The notes under the pieces are model-generated. The model was not told where the DNA came from. It saw nothing but the letters and a program-made list of their open reading frames with translations, and did not search any database. Both the position numbers and the translations under genes were made by a program. A stretch of DNA of 64,000 bases, taken from Piliocolobus tephrosceles (Eukaryota > Chordata > Mammalia > Primates > Cercopithecidae). The stretch covers positions 33,595,117-33,659,116 of the forward strand of contig NC_045453.1 of NCBI RefSeq assembly GCF_002776525.5, written 5' to 3'. This document shows, piece by piece, positions 23,030-36,214 of the stretch (position 1 is the first letter of the stretch; each line of letters starts with the position of its first letter).

Positions 23030-23240
23030 TTACTATGGGCAGTTATTTCAACATCCACCAAAATGGCAAAAACTGGAAGCAAGTTGAATGTCCCAAACCT
23101 GAGTATTTTTTAATAAATTGTGATATATACATATAATGAGATATCATGCTTCTTTGTAAACAATGTTATTAAAAAAGTTTTATCCATATGGGAAAATTCC
23201 CACAATACTGTGAGAATACAAATTTAAACATCAGTATATG
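23030..23240 (+). mobile_element. L1M-like fragment
   Basis: 'caaaatggcaaaaactggaa', 'gaatgtcccaaacctgag' and a decayed 'tataatgagatatcatgct' resemble the L1 ORF2 C-terminal region; a separate old insertion or rearranged piece. Confidence 0.45.
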
Positions 23241-23419
23241 AAATACACACACAGTTGCACACACATGCATTAGCAAACTATCAAAATTTCAACTATGGTT
23301 ATTTCTGAGTTACAGACTTATAGATAATCTGTATCTTTTTTTGTTTTAAACTACCTTGTGTTTTTTTTTTTTTTGTATTTCAAAAATAATATTGCATATA
23401 TAATCAAGAAAAATATTTT

Positions 23420-23556
23420 GTTTTTTATTCTTTCGTTTTTTGAGTTGCTGTGTTGCCCACGTTGGTCTTGAACTCCTGGGCTAAAGTGATCCTTCTGCCT
23501 TGGCCTCCCAAAGTGCTGAGATTACAGGTTGTGAGCGACCGCACCCGGCCCAGAAG
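23420..23556 (-). mobile_element. Free left Alu monomer (FLAM type)
   Basis: A single ~130-bp Alu-type monomer in antisense: T-rich start, 'gttgcccacgttggtcttga', 'tgatccttctgccttggcct', 'ccaaagtgctgagattacag' and 'cgaccgcacccggcc'. No second monomer. A perfect 14-bp target duplication aagaaaaatatttt is at 23406-23419 and 23557-23570, so the monomer inserted as such. Confidence 0.88.
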
Positions 23557-23570
23557 AAGAAAAATATTTT

Positions 23571-24477
23571 CAACGAGCCCAGAGTAGGGGGAGGACAGTT
23601 TTAAAGTTATTATTCTGATTCATGAACTTTAACTTGGGAAATAAAATATCCTCATAACCTGAAAGAAAAATGCAACAATTTTAACTACTTTTTAGAGAAA
23701 TGAATTTTTAAAATAAACTTTAAACAACCTCATAAGTGGGACAATGTTTCTTATCACTGCTGTATGATGGAGGCAACAAATGTGAAACTGAAGACTGTCA
23801 GTATCAATATTTATGGTGAATAAGATGATTCCACTGATGAAGATGTTTATAATAGACATTCTTTCAATCAACATTAACTTATCACCTATTCTTTGCCCAG
23901 CACTTACTGGCAGCAGGTAGACAGGTAATCAGACAGTCATGTCCTAGAGGATTGTGAAATACAAACATCATCAGAAAACCACATAAATAAAAATAAAACC
24001 GCTACTCTGATACATGCTACAAATGAGAAAAAAAAAAAAAAAATTCTCCAAGAGCAAACAACAGGCTTCCAGTCATTTACCTAAATCCACAAAGCTGGCT
24101 TTGAAGTGCCAGGCACACCTGCTGCCTTCCCAGTAAATCTGACACATATGTTTTACACCTGGCCAATTCCCATTTTTCTAGAAGCGTTGGGTTGGGAATG
24201 AATTTAATCACATGCATTTGAAAACTATTGGAATTCAAACCAATGCTCACCACCTGCCAGGGGCTCAGGAAAGACGGATACGTTTCCCTTATGAGAAGAA
24301 AATGAGGGACCAGGTCCAGGATTCAAGAGTAATTTTCTCCTGCAGGATGGGGTGCCTAGGGTTGGAGCGCTGGACAGAGAAGGGGGCTGGATTGAAATCC
24401 AGTGTCAGAGAACTGCCTGGACCGACAGTTATTGATAACTGTCCTGGGTCAAGCAAGTTCACAGATATAGACCCTTG
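23571..24477. other. Unassigned 0.9-kb sequence
   Basis: A/T-rich to 24060, including a 16-A run near 24029. No repeat recognised. A 9-bp inverted repeat (tttaattaa / ttaattaaa) sits just downstream at 24479-24500. Confidence 0.4.
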
Positions 24478-24500
24478 ATTTAATTAATTTGTTAATTAAA

Positions 24501-26399
24501 ATAGACAAGGCATAGTGCTGGAATGCAGTTTGCACCCTTACGGATCTCACAGGAGAGGAGAAACACCTTACAGTGCTCTGGCAGGATGCCAGGGTGCTTA
24601 CGCAGGAGTGTGTGCCAGTGACTGTCTGAGCCAGCTCAGACAGAAAGGGCTTCAGGAGTGAGCCTTGGGGGGCACATCGAGGGTAGCACAGAGATAGCAG
24701 CCACCACCAACCGCTGGACACATGCCAGGAAGCCAGGCTGGACTGCAAGCCTCGGGCCCAAGGGAAGGACAGCGAGGCACGTCCGGTGCTCCTGTGTGGC
24801 TCCGCATCCCGCAGAAAGAACTCTCAGTATAAAGCAAAGTTTCAGAAACCATGAGAGGTGGTGAAGGAGTGAGCACAGCACGCCCCGCCTGGCTCATGGG
24901 CAGTCCATGGGAGAGAAGTTGTGGTCAAGTCTTTGAAAGCAACCCTGGGGACCCCACCATGCAGGAGGAGGGAATCACCCTTGAATCCTGGACCTGGTCC
25001 CTCATTTTCCTCTACGTTTCACTCACACCATGTTATAGGTCACTGTGAGAGCCATTTCTTCCTGGGTCTCTTTCCAGGTGTGAGAGAACTTCCACCACGC
25101 CCCCCCTGCAACGGCCCTGTGGCTCTGGTTGGTCATGTCGTCTTCTGTGATGTGGCAGAAGTGCCGGTCTCAAGACGCCCTCCATCCAGACCTGCAGGTG
25201 ATGTCATGCCCCCAGACAGCGGGGTGGGAGGGAACACCTTAAGGATCACTTTGGCTCCATGACTCCCATGTCTGCAAGCCTGAACCCCTGTGTGCATTGG
25301 AAGGGAGTTCACAGCATGCCACATTCCCAGGAACACCTCCTTTGGTAACAAAACACAGGACGACCAGGACGACAGAATAGGAGTAAATTATTCAGTGTCT
25401 TCCCCTCACCTCTGAGCGCGCTTCAGTGCAGTGGGAGCACATTGCATTTGTCCTGCCCCTCTCGCCCCAGGCTGCCACTGCGGGCTGACTGACAGCTGTC
25501 TGACAGAGCCCTGATCTGGAGGAACAGGCTGTGCTGAGCTCTGTGCCGACAAGCACACTTTGATTCAGATTCAGCTAACATTTTTGAGCTTCCTCCAAGT
25601 GTCAAGTGTCAGGCAGGGCTCAGCCCTTCCCTGACAGGTTGCTGAAATCCTCCTGCCTGGTAATCCTATGGGACGGGAATTGCAGCTAGAACAAATGGAA
25701 GCCTGCATGTTTGCAAAGGCATCACCGGAATTTATTTTTTTTAAGGAATCAGACAGGTATGGCCCTGAATGCATGGGTTCAGGAAAGCCATAAATATATC
25801 CTAAGTATGGGAAAGTTCAGTCTTCCCAACAGACCAAATGCTGCATTAACCATGACCAGGCAGTTCAGCCCTGGTTCCTGGGCCATGGGGGAACCCACCT
25901 TAGGGACACCAGCAAAGCTTACGGGGTGGGGCTCACCGCACAGGAGTGCATCCAATCCATCTGCCAACAAGCACAACTCAGAGGGGTGGGGAGGGATGTG
26001 AAAGGCACAATCCCAAAACCAGGAGGCGGGGTAGGCAGAGGGAGGTGAGCGAAGGCGTATAAGGATGTGTGATTGCATAGGGAGCCCTTTCGTGAGGGAG
26101 CGAGCCTGTGCGTTGTGTGTCAGGCCCTGTGAAGTAACCGGAAGGAGGAAATGGAGAAGAAATGGACAGTGTGTGTGTCTGTGTTCTATGTATAGGTATC
26201 CAGATGTGGGTTGGGCTCCTCTTACCCCTTAAATCTAGTTATTGGCCTAGGTGAGGTCAATCCCCAGCCCCACGATGGGAGAGCTGATGGGGGAGGGCTA
26301 CTGTTTAGCTCCATCCTCCAGGAACAAATTCAAAGTCCTAAAGGGCCTTTCCTCCCCGAAGGACTGCAGCGTGAAACATGTGAAGCACAGCATATACCA
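24501..26399. other. GC-richer, repeat-poor sequence
   Basis: 1.9 kb with no recognised interspersed repeat. Open frames (113 codons at 24921, 99 at 24449, 99 at 25779) overlap on both strands and show no domain. It contains acceptor-like 'ctctttccaggtgtg' near 25070, but no exon can be built with confidence. Confidence 0.4.
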
Positions 26400-26590
26400 T
26401 CGGTGCATACATGCACACACATGTGCACATACACAAAAACATGCACACACACAAACATGCACACACATGGTCACACCCACACCCCCCACAAATATACACA
26501 TGCAGATGTGCACACACATACATTGACACACACATGCACATACATGCATATACAAACACACACAGAAACACACACACAAGCACACACATG
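26400..26590. repeat. CA/CATG-rich imperfect repeat
   Basis: Alternating purine-pyrimidine sequence of CACA, CATA and CATG units, with 'catgcacacac' recurring at several positions. No fixed period beyond 2. Confidence 0.92.
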
Positions 26591-28524
26591 AAAGTCATTT
26601 ATGAGGGCATCAGACCTCTCGGAAGTGTTGAGGATGTGCGGGTTACATACAGAAAGAAACAAAAATGAGAAGCATTTCTTTGAAGAGAAAACTTTTTCCA
26701 CCATCCCGCCCCTTTATTTGCTCTTATTCTCTGGCCTCTCCTCAGCTGCCAAATCCCCCTTTCGCTGCTGACAGAGCGCCGCTACGGGTGGCTGCTGTTT
26801 GAAGTGTGGCTCAAAGTCAAAGTGTTTTTTACTCAGATCCATGAAGACACCACGGAACATCTGCAATGATGCCCTGGAGGTCAGAGGGGTACGGCTGCCC
26901 CAGGACAGCTTCATAGCCAGCTGCAGGCTGCAAGCTTGGGTGGGAGGAGTCATAAGACAACAGCCTTGTCCAGTGGCCTGGAGGCTCCACAGACACTGAC
27001 AACAGGGCCACAACCCACGCGGAGGGGTGCGGCAGGAGGGAGATTCAGGAAGCTCTTGGGCCAGATTTGGTGGCGGCTTCAGCTCCCTCCCAGGGAAGGA
27101 AGCCTCCTGAGGGCCAGGGCTCCAGATGACAGCTTGGTGGGCTCACAGCTGCCTTAGCACACAGCTGGGGGCGGAGGTGGGGACACTAAAAAGCCTCAGG
27201 CCTGGCCCAGGGCCACCTAAGTATCTGCAGTCAGTACTCACATCCCCTGCTGGGGTTCCCCATGCGAGGGAGCCCCTCCACCCCGCAACCACCCACGGAT
27301 TCTCCAGGCAGGTGAGCTCCTCACAGCCCCAAAATGCAAAGATACTGAAAATGAAGACAACATTTCCCTCTAGACCAGATGCAGCAAGACAAGTGTTTTC
27401 CAATCAGCGCAGTGCTCACTTGTGCTGGAGACCTGGACACACATTTCCCCATCACTGTCACTGATGATGCCTCCTGGGATCGGCGGGTGCCCGAGTTGGA
27501 AGAGCAGCTGTGAAAGCTGCCCTGGCGAAGGGTTTGAAGTTGTGGCCCAGATCCTCACGTAGGAGATTCTCTGATGTGAAAACTGCTGAATTCCATGGGA
27601 GGTGGAACAGATTTGGGACCCCTGGATGACAACCCAAAGTTCCCAAGACCAACTTTCATTTCATGCATGCATAGGCAGGGAGCGGGGACTTGGAGCCTGC
27701 TCCTGGGAGGGACTTCAACGGTGGTTTCATGTTTCAGGGTGCACCTCACCTGCCTGAATCGCCAACGGCCAGTTTCAGGAAGGCGGGGTAGACTCGTGAT
27801 GTGCATGGGAGGTGGGCTACTCTTACTTCGCCGTTTATTAAAAAAATTCATTTTTCCCTGTAAGTTCTCTGCATAGAAACATCAGGCACTTGTGGGTAAC
27901 CTGAAGGCCTTTCTGCCAATCCTTGCTTTGTGGGCTGCAGTCGGGAGCTCATTTGCTCCAGAGAGGTCACTATAGAAACCTTAGGAGAAAGTAACTCAGA
28001 AGGATTTTCACAGCATGGAGAGCCACTCTATTTCTCCCCCTCAGCCAGCCTGTTGTGTTTTCAGAATAGCCTTGGGTGAAAGCCCAGATTGGTTTCCTTA
28101 GCAAGAAAAGATTCTAGAGACAAAGGTGGCATGAGAAGTCTGACGCAGAGATGGCCAGGGCTGCAGGTGGTTCCACCTGCCTGAAAGGTGTGCCTAGGAG
28201 CTTGGAAAAGACCGAGCTTCTCTCTCAGCTTTGCCTGCCCTCCTAAGAACACCTGGCAGGAAACACACAGTTCCAAGCAAATACCCTTGAGCTTCTTATC
28301 AAGTTAACAGGAAACAAGGCTCTTAAAGGACAGCTGTGCTTATACAGACCGGCCGTAGAGGACAGAGGTAACCTGGCTGGAGGCTGGAGGGTGGCTGACC
28401 TGGAGCCTCACGTCATAAAGTACTCGGTGGAAAGGACACTGGGTCTCTAGTCATCCAGTAGCGCTGGCACTTGCCATTTGGAACGTTTCTATTCTCACAC
28501 TTACAGGCATAAACGCTCACCTCC
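26591..28524. other. GC-richer, repeat-poor sequence
   Basis: 1.9 kb without recognisable repeats. Frames of 99-112 codons overlap on both strands without domains. Confidence 0.4.
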
Positions 28525-28661
28525 ATACCAGGCCTGTATCTGCATTTTCTAGAGAAGGTCACAGAGGCTCAGAGAGATTCAGGCTCTTGGCCAAGGAGTT
28601 TGAGCCTGGTGTGCTAGACACCCCAGCCTGGGATCACCACGATGCCCTACTGCCTCTGAAA
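28525..28661 (-). mobile_element. MIR fossil
   Basis: Reverse-orientation MIR: 'gcattttctagagaaggtca', 'cagaggctcagagagattca', 'cttggccaaggag', then 'cagcctgggatcaccacgat' and 'gccctactgcctc'. Confidence 0.65.
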
Positions 28662-29180
28662 GTGAGCAGGGCACACTCAGTGGGGCACATTTAAGATAAA
28701 TATTATCAATCTCAAATTTATGCAAAGTGACTGTGAGTGACAGATTGTCCAGGGCGGCTCTGAAGTGACATGTGCCTGCAGTTACGCCACCAGGTGTTCT
28801 CATGTTTGGTCTGAGAAACAGGATGAACATAAAAATTGTTGCTTAGACAAAACATCCTTTAGTCTGAGAAGCCAAGCGCTGTGAACAGTAGCTCAGTGTC
28901 ATCTGAGGTCCCAGATACTCGTTTGCAAAAATGTTAGCCCCTGTGCCCTCTCCTGCCTTAGAACAGCTTTCCTCTTTGGAGGCTTGAAGATGTGCTGGCC
29001 TCAGAACGCGTCTTACAAAATTACAAATAGCCCACAGAGGGACCCCAGTTTGTGTCACTGTTGGTTAACAAGGTCAGTTAGATGCCATCAAGAGACTGAC
29101 AAAGCCAGGTGCTCAGGTGTCACGGTATGCCCTTAGTGGGTATCTCAAACGTTCTTGAGGTGGTCTCACCCTTCTCTTGT
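28662..29180. other. Unassigned spacer
   Basis: No repeat recognised. Confidence 0.4.
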
Positions 29181-29268
29181 GGCCCCCACAGCACTGCCTT
29201 CCATGGGCCCTGTGTCAAGGCCCCCCACAGGCCCTATTTTGAGGCCTCCTGTGGTCCCTGTATCAAGA
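29181..29268. repeat. Degenerate ~24-bp tandem repeat, 3-4 copies
   Basis: A 'ggcccc/ggccct ... caag/gagg' unit recurs at about 24-bp spacing: 'gggccctgtgtcaaggcccc', 'ggccctattttgaggcctcc', 'ggtccctgtatcaagag'. Short and diverged. Confidence 0.55.
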
Positions 29269-29269
29269 G

Positions 29270-29743
29270 TTTTAGTTTCTTGTTGCTGCTATAACATGTA
29301 ACCACAAATTTAATGGCTTGCATGACACAAATTCAGGATCTTAGTGTTCTGGAGTTGAGAAGCCTGAAATGGATCTCCCTGGGCTAACACGGAGTTGTTG
29401 CAGGCCTGGGTTCCTCCTGGAGAGCCCATCTCCTGCCTTCCCAGCTCCCGCAGGCTGCGGGCATTCCTCTGCCCAGTGCCCATGCCTTTGTCTTCAAAGC
29501 CAGCAGAAGTTGGCTGGGTCCTTCTCACACGGCCTCGCCCTAACCACCTCTTCCACCTCCCTCTACTGCTGACAAAGACCCTTGTTATTATGTGGGGCCC
29601 AACTGGATAATCCAGGGTCATCTCCCATCTCAAAGTCCTTCACTTAATCATATCTGCGAAGCCCCTTTTGCCATGAAAGGAAACATGTTCACAGCTTGAG
29701 GAATTACGACATGGACATCTTTAGGGTCTACTCTGCGTAACAC
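29270..29743 (-). mobile_element. MLT1-type LTR (ERVL-MaLR)
   Basis: Reverse-orientation MLT1: 'tagtttcttgttgctgctat', 'accacaaatttaatggcttg', 'ctggagttgagaagcctgaa', 'gtctcaaagtccttcactt'-type block, 'tcatatctgcgaagcccctt', 'ttgccatgaaaggaaacatg' and 'acatggacatctttaggg'. About 470 bp; no internal ERV part. Confidence 0.8.
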
Positions 29744-30737
29744 AAGGTATTCCACGTATTCCACAGTTGTGTGTGTGGATGTGATATTGAGGCAATTGAA
29801 GATAGCATTCTTTACCTTCTGCTTGGTTATTATTAGCATGTATATCATCTTGGACTTCCTTGGTCTCCTGGTACAGGGTGTTAAGGAAAATTCTTGTGTT
29901 CTGAAGCATGACCTTCGGGCCAAGACGTTGGGAGACCCTGGCCCAGACGAGGACTTTCAGCTTCCTATTAGCTTTCTGCTGAGATGCATCCACAGCCAAG
30001 GCCTGTGAGACCATGGATGGCATACACTGAACAAGCTGTGAGGTCTGCATTTGCAGACTTGAATCTCCCATTTACATTCTTGGACTAAGACCTCACTCCT
30101 ACTTATCATGTAATCATGGAGCAAAGCTAGGCTTGAAGAAGAGTGGCAAAAAGTTCCCATGTGCATACAGCTATAGTTTTTCCCACATTCCTCTTAGGAG
30201 CTGTGCCTAAGATGCTGCGCTAGCAACCTCTGTATTGTGAAGGAACCACGTTTCCTGGATTCTAAAACTCATGAGTTGGATTCCTGTCCTTGTGAAGCCA
30301 TCTCAGGGAACAGGGTGGGCGGGAGGGGCACTGGAGGCCATCATGATTGTCCTAACAGGCACTCTGCCATCTGGCAGGAACTATCAAGGATAGAACATAG
30401 ACTTGGTCCCTGGAGCTGAAAGGGAGGAGACAGGATAGTGATAGAATAGGCGAAAGAAAGATATTTGTATGGGCAAGCCCAGCATTAAACACTCGTGGCA
30501 AGACTTCATCCTTACAAATCTACTTAGGGCAGACTACGCACCTGAGCACCTCCTCAGACCTGCTCTTCTATCCCGGAAGCAGAGGACAGCATGGTGAAGA
30601 CCTGCCACTGTCTTTGACGCTGGCACATTGACGCAATCCTTCCAAGCTCTTTGCTCCTGGGTGACCCCCCCAGGCAGAGCCTCCACAATGGTTGGGGAGG
30701 GGGCTGAGCACACCTCTGTGTGCTTCATCCAGTCAGC
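29744..30737. other. Unassigned 1-kb sequence
   Basis: No repeat recognised. A 116-codon minus frame at 29721-30071 has no domain. Confidence 0.4.
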
Positions 30738-30850
30738 CAGCCATTTATTCATTAAACAGACATCTATTGAATAACTTCGAGAGCCAGAAATTGTGCTAAT
30801 TGCCGTGGAAATAAATTCATATGACATGCTCTCTGCTCTCTAGGTACCTG
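30738..30850 (-). mobile_element. L2 3' end fossil
   Basis: 'agccatttattcattaaaca', 'gacatctattgaataactt', 'ttgtgctaattgccgtgg' and 'ctctctgctctctaggt' match the 3' end of L2 in reverse orientation. Confidence 0.6.
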
Positions 30851-31707
30851 CAGTAAATTTCACTCCTAATCTCGCTAAATGTCTCTCTCTTTTTATGTAT
30901 ATTTTTATGACACTTATTGTGACTTCCAGAGCTTGTTTTGTGCTCATTTCCCATAATTGTTTTTGGATATTTCATTGTTTTTATACCAAAGCATATTTTT
31001 CCAGTTTCTAGTTCTAATTATTGCTTAGATCGTTGTGGACTAAGGCAGACAATAATAAAAACAGTATCCAGCACTTGTTTTTTTAAAAAACTTTCTTTTC
31101 TTTGTGAGACTACATTGCTATAGTTTCATAAGCATTAAATAAAAACCATCTTTTTTGCTGTTAGACAATTTGTATTCAAATCGCTAAAACGGAGGTTTTC
31201 AATATCCCGGAGCCCTTGAAGATTCCATAAAAATTTAGTTCCAAGACTACGAAAAGGAGTGAGGATAATCTCTAATTCTTCAAGGTAGTCTTTCAAAAAA
31301 TTTTAGCAGACCATCGATTTCTACAAGTACCGCAAATGAAATATTGCGAAACATATTGCTGATTCAATACGAATTCCAATCAACCCATATTCTTTGCATA
31401 ATTTCATTAAAATGTTCATTTAAAATAATGCTTTGGCAATAGGAATTCTGATGTGCAATTCATTTCCAGCTGCTCTCATTCCAACTTGCAGCAGTCAGAC
31501 TTGAAGTGCTAGGGGCTTCAGGGCTGGAAACCCAGATGCGAACGAGCACAGTGGCACTGACTCCACTTGCTGAGGCATCTCTGTAAGGGATGTTAGAATG
31601 ATGTCCCTCCAGCAAGCCCCCAGGGAAGCTTACAGATCCATTCACGCCCACCTTGGCTAAACTTTAGAAGCAGGATCTGTGCACAAGGTGTGACCGCTTC
31701 TAATATT
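30851..31707. other. Unassigned A/T-rich sequence
   Basis: No repeat recognised; A/T-rich 30880-31450. Confidence 0.4.
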
Positions 31708-31716
31708 CACAATCAC

Positions 31717-31721
<5 letters not shown>

Positions 31722-31754
<33 letters not shown>

Positions 31755-32036
31755 AGAAAGAGTCTCGCTGTGTTGCCCAGGCTGGAGTGCAGTGACGTGA
31801 TCTTGGCTCACTGCAAGTTCTGCCTCCCGGGTTCACACCATTTTCCTGCCTCAGCCTCCCGAATAGCTGGGACTACAGGCGCCCGCCACCACGCCCGGCT
31901 AATTGTTTTGTACTTTTTAGTAGAGACGGGGTTTTATCATGTTAGCCAGGATGGTCTCGACCTCCTGACCTCATGATCCGCCCGCCTTGGCCTCCCAAAG
32001 TGCTGGGATTACAGGCATGAGCCACTGCACCTGGCC
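31722..32036 (-). mobile_element. Alu element with (TTTTC)n tail
   Basis: Complete antisense Alu with poly-T followed outward by about five TTTTC pentamers (31716-31740), ending 'ccactgcacctggcc'. Target duplication cacaatcacttttc (31708-31721) / cacaatcgcttttc (32037-32050), one mismatch. Features such as 'catgttagccaggatggtct' and 'cctgacctcatgatccgccc' suggest AluY or a late AluS copy. Confidence 0.95.
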
Positions 32037-32050
32037 CACAATCGCTTTTC

Positions 32051-32639
32051 TGAAACCGAGAGTTCTCCCCAATCATCACATAAACATTGTTCACTGTTTC
32101 TGAAAATGAGTCTCCAAATCTCAGATACACCCGTAAAAAGCTAGTTTAACTATTTCAACAATGCAATTAAGTAGAACGGTGGGGCCGAGAGCCTGGCCAG
32201 ACCCTCCTTGCTGACCCTCTTCCTACAAGCGACTTTCGTAGACCAGCGCTTTGGATCTGCCGGTCAAAAACTGACCCTCTCCTGTCCTGCATCTGCACTG
32301 ATTGTAGACTCTCCCTCCAGGCTCAGCTCACAGCTCACCCATCTCCCTTCCAGCCAGGGCCCTGCAGTCAGCTACACACTCCATCCATGCCAGGACGCCC
32401 TTATGGCTCTATTCTCTCACAGTAGCTACCCATCCTCCACCATCATCCTCCAATCCTGATCCCAGGTGGTCTGACATTGCTGAAGGTAGTGATGTAGCAG
32501 AGCCAGTTGCCTTCATGGCATGTTCATGCTGCCTGACCTGAATTCAGAGGCCTTGTCACTGTCATCCACAGCTCTTGCAAATATCTCCATTTCCACTCTT
32601 CAGAAGCCACCTCTAGCCCAGACATTCTCTGGGCAGGCC
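32051..32639. other. Unassigned spacer
   Basis: No repeat recognised. Confidence 0.4.
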
Positions 32640-32815
32640 CATGCTGTCACCTGCAAAAGAACCACCTGAACACCTCATTGGAAAACTGGTTCCTGGGCCT
32701 CAAGCTAAAACAACTCTGCTTTGGCATATCTGAAGTGGAGCCCGAGAATGTTTATTTCTAATAAGCTCCCGGGTGGTGGGGTGGTACCGCTGCTAGCCCA
32801 GACTTTGTTGAGAAC
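32640..32815 (+). mobile_element. MER5-type hAT fossil
   Basis: 'agaaccacctgaacacctca', 'gttcctgggcctcaagct' and 'cccgagaatgtttatttcta' followed by 'agctcccgggtggtgg' match MER5 order in forward orientation. A further MER5-like piece ('gaaccacctggggactc' at about 32867) may be a second fragment. Confidence 0.5.
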
Positions 32816-35800
32816 AGCATGGATACAGAAAGATCTCTTGCCTCCCGGACTCTAAAGACCATAAGAACCACCTGGGGACTCTATGAACATGCAGATTCTG
32901 CTTCTGTGAGCCTGGCGTGAGCACAAGCGTCTGCGTCTGAACCAGCATCCCCGCTGCTGCCGCTGCTGCTTGTCGGACCACACTTTGAAGCTCAAGATGG
33001 GAGATGATTTCAACCTCCTGACAAACCCCTTTCCTGTCCTCTCCCCCACCTCCACATTTCAATCTATTTATACCAACTCCTTTCGGCCTCCTCTCCAACC
33101 TGATTCTATTACGATATTATTGACTTAGCACAGCATAAGGACGGCGATTACAGGATATGCATCTTCCCTTCTCACATCTGAGGCAGACGTCGCTAATCCA
33201 TCCTGGTACTATTTTGTGCTGAGCCCAGACACAGAGATATAATCCCTCTTGCTGTAGTGTGCCAAGCAGCTCCCTTCAGTCTCCCCAGCCTGTCACATGC
33301 CTTCCCTCGGAATGGTGCTCAGGGCTGTTGTGAGTTCTCCATGGCTTTATCTTGCCTCGTGGGCCACCCATGCCGGTGAAGCCAGACGGTGGCTGCCTTA
33401 ACCCACAATCCACCAACTGTGACAGGCGGACCCCAACCACCATTCTAATCCCTTGCAATCCACCATCTTCCCTCTGCATTTGGGTGGCATTTGGTGTATG
33501 CGGCAGCTACATGCATCACGTTCTTGGTTGCACTCCAGTGTGTTAAGTTTGGATTTTTAAGTCATATCCCTAGGTGGAAATACAACTGGACGTCAGCAAC
33601 AAAGCCCTTATCACCTTTCTGCCCCCTCCACCAAACAGCCCAGAGCCTGCAATTTGGCCTATCCCATTAGGAGCTGCAACATCAGCCAGGTCTCAGAATG
33701 AGGAAACACATAGATGACAGCCACACTCACACCACAGCCCCCAGTATGTCACTTGACAGACACGTAGCATGGCCATTGTCTGGGGACTATTTGTTACTGC
33801 ACCAAATGAACTAATGCAGCACTTATTCTTGCTAGGACTCAGAAAGGTTCCAGGAAAGAGCCCAATCTTCTCTCTGCCTGAGAGAGGCACAGGGAGTCTA
33901 GGGAGGCCAGAAGAGCCAGCGTTGTCTAGCGGGCTACATGAGGAGGATGTGCAGTAACTGGACGGTCCCGCTGACAGCCGCCGTAGCGGAAGGGACAGAG
34001 GCCAGGAGAAACAGAGACTCATCATGGGATGGGCTCTACTTGGCATGGGAGGCTGGATGGGGCAAACACAGAACAAGCCCAAGGAACCACATGGAATTCA
34101 CTGGGGTCACCAATAGTCCCCAGGAGAAAGGAATTCACCACAGAGGCGAAGAAGAGAGAAAAACCTAAGGGGGAAGGTAATAACCTTGAATGTGACTACA
34201 TTTTAAACCTGAATTAACAGAGACATCACAGGATTGGATAGAAGCCACTTACAAATGACTTCACTAATTTTCTGTTATTAAAGAAAATGTGGGCTTTTGA
34301 TAGACGCAAATCAAGTTATGGGAAATGTAATAAAGCTACACTTTTTTTTTGCACACCCACGTTTCATAAAGTTTTTTTTGACTGTGAGTAAAATTCATCT
34401 CTATGCCACACATAGAGACTGGCATATTTTCACAGGCTCCTGGTCTTAGGTATTTGAAAATTCAAGGGCTAGACAGAAGTGAAGAATTCCCCCTGGGAAA
34501 TTGACACAACATATTAGAGATAAAAATCAAAGCGATTCTTCTTTTAGACCGAGTCTCCCCAGGAAATAGGTGTGAGCGCTTCACCTCGGAGGGAACTTGC
34601 TGCCAAGTAGTTGCAGGTGCTGAATCTCCTTTTTCTAGGAGTTACACTGATGCTGACAAATGCTCTTTTCAAATGATTGATTCCCCAACATGTGAGAATC
34701 TGAGTTAAATCTGAACCTCACAGCACAAGCTCAGAGCCTGAGATGAAAAGCTAACACTCCATGCCCTGCCTGGCCTTCTGCCCGTGTTAGAGAGGGTTCT
34801 ACTTTTCAGAGCTGACTTTGTGGACACAGGGAAACAGAGGATGATCTTTCTTGGCAGTTCACACAGCGGCGATGGGTCCTGCAGCCATTAAGATAAATGA
34901 TGCTTCCATGCTATTTTAGCCTCAAAGTGCAAGTTCCCAACACGGCAAGCCATCCCTTGGAGAGCAACCCACCTGGAAAGAGGGGTTGACAGCCCTAAGG
35001 AAAGACAGCATCTTACCTGAAGTGAAGGAGGTACTGAGGGATGTCCCCAAAGAACCACTTGATCTGCTTGGATTCAAACGGTATCAATAGACATTTATGA
35101 TCTTAAAATTGTAATTTCTTATTTCAGTGGCAGTGAGTGCTTTCAGAGCTTGGGTGTTGAAGGGAGTCATTTTAAATCAGATTCGTGAGGGCAACTGAAG
35201 ATTTCCCAAGGAATACATGTGGGTGCAGGGCCAGGTTGACCCCATCGCTCCAGTTCTGCAACCAGAACTGGGGTGATCTGACCAAGTCCTCTTTCTTTCT
35301 TTCATCTGGATTCCCAGTTTAAAAAGCAAATGTGCAAAGCATAAAAAAGGAGAAGAAATGTTAAACTGACGAATGGGAAAGGAGAAAAGGTGACAGGTAT
35401 TTGAAACTGGAGAAAAGTTTTCAGGCCTGACTCACAAACACCAAAGCCATGTCTTTGTAATGTCAATGACAATGTAAAGAGACAGGGCTGGAAGATTCCT
35501 TTAAGATCTTGGAGGCAATTGTTACCGAATCAGAATGGTCCCACTGGGCTCACAGAGTTCTCCAGACTAGTAAAGAATCAGCCGAGATGTTTCGTGTTTT
35601 ATCACCCCATGATTGTCACATGGTGTCTTTTCCAATCAACTGGAACTTATCTCAAGAAATAAACAGGTTATGGGAGAAAGCACCATCCTACAGAGGAATA
35701 ATATAAAATACTGTCTCAACGCTGCTACACAACTGACTCAGTCTAGGGTGTCTTTAACCACAGGGAATAATTTGGGTTGATTCCTTCCATCTGTAAACAG

Positions 35801-36214
35801 TATTTCCTACATGTATCTTGTAACTTCAAAGTTTTGTAGGGTTTGAGCAAATTCAGCCTATGACCATAATCTAGTGTAGATTAATCCACAGGTTAACCCA
35901 CAAATCCTGGACTCAGCAGCCTCTGGCTCCACCAGCTCAGATGACCATGTAGAGGACAAGCCTTCCTTCGTGCATGCTGGTTAGAAGCAAGGCTGCACCC
36001 TCATTTGCTGGGGACTAAAGAGGAGAGAAGGCAGCAATTGGGGTCTTGAGGATCCCCACATCCAGTTCTCCATGGGAGAACACATTCCCATACCATGGTG
36101 TGGCTTCCTAGAGCTGTATGGTTTGAGGGAATGGGATTCTAACATAGAGAAATGAGGTTCCAGGGAACCCAACTCATCGCAAAAGATGGAGGAGTGTCTG
36201 TGATGCTATAAAAA
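32816..36214. other. 3.4 kb with no recognised repeat
   Basis: Long repeat-free stretch of average composition. It includes a short GCTGCTGCC triplet run near 32951-32970 and a T9 run at 34342. Overlapping frames up to 129 codons (33693-34082 minus) lack domains. No gene can be supported. Confidence 0.4.
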
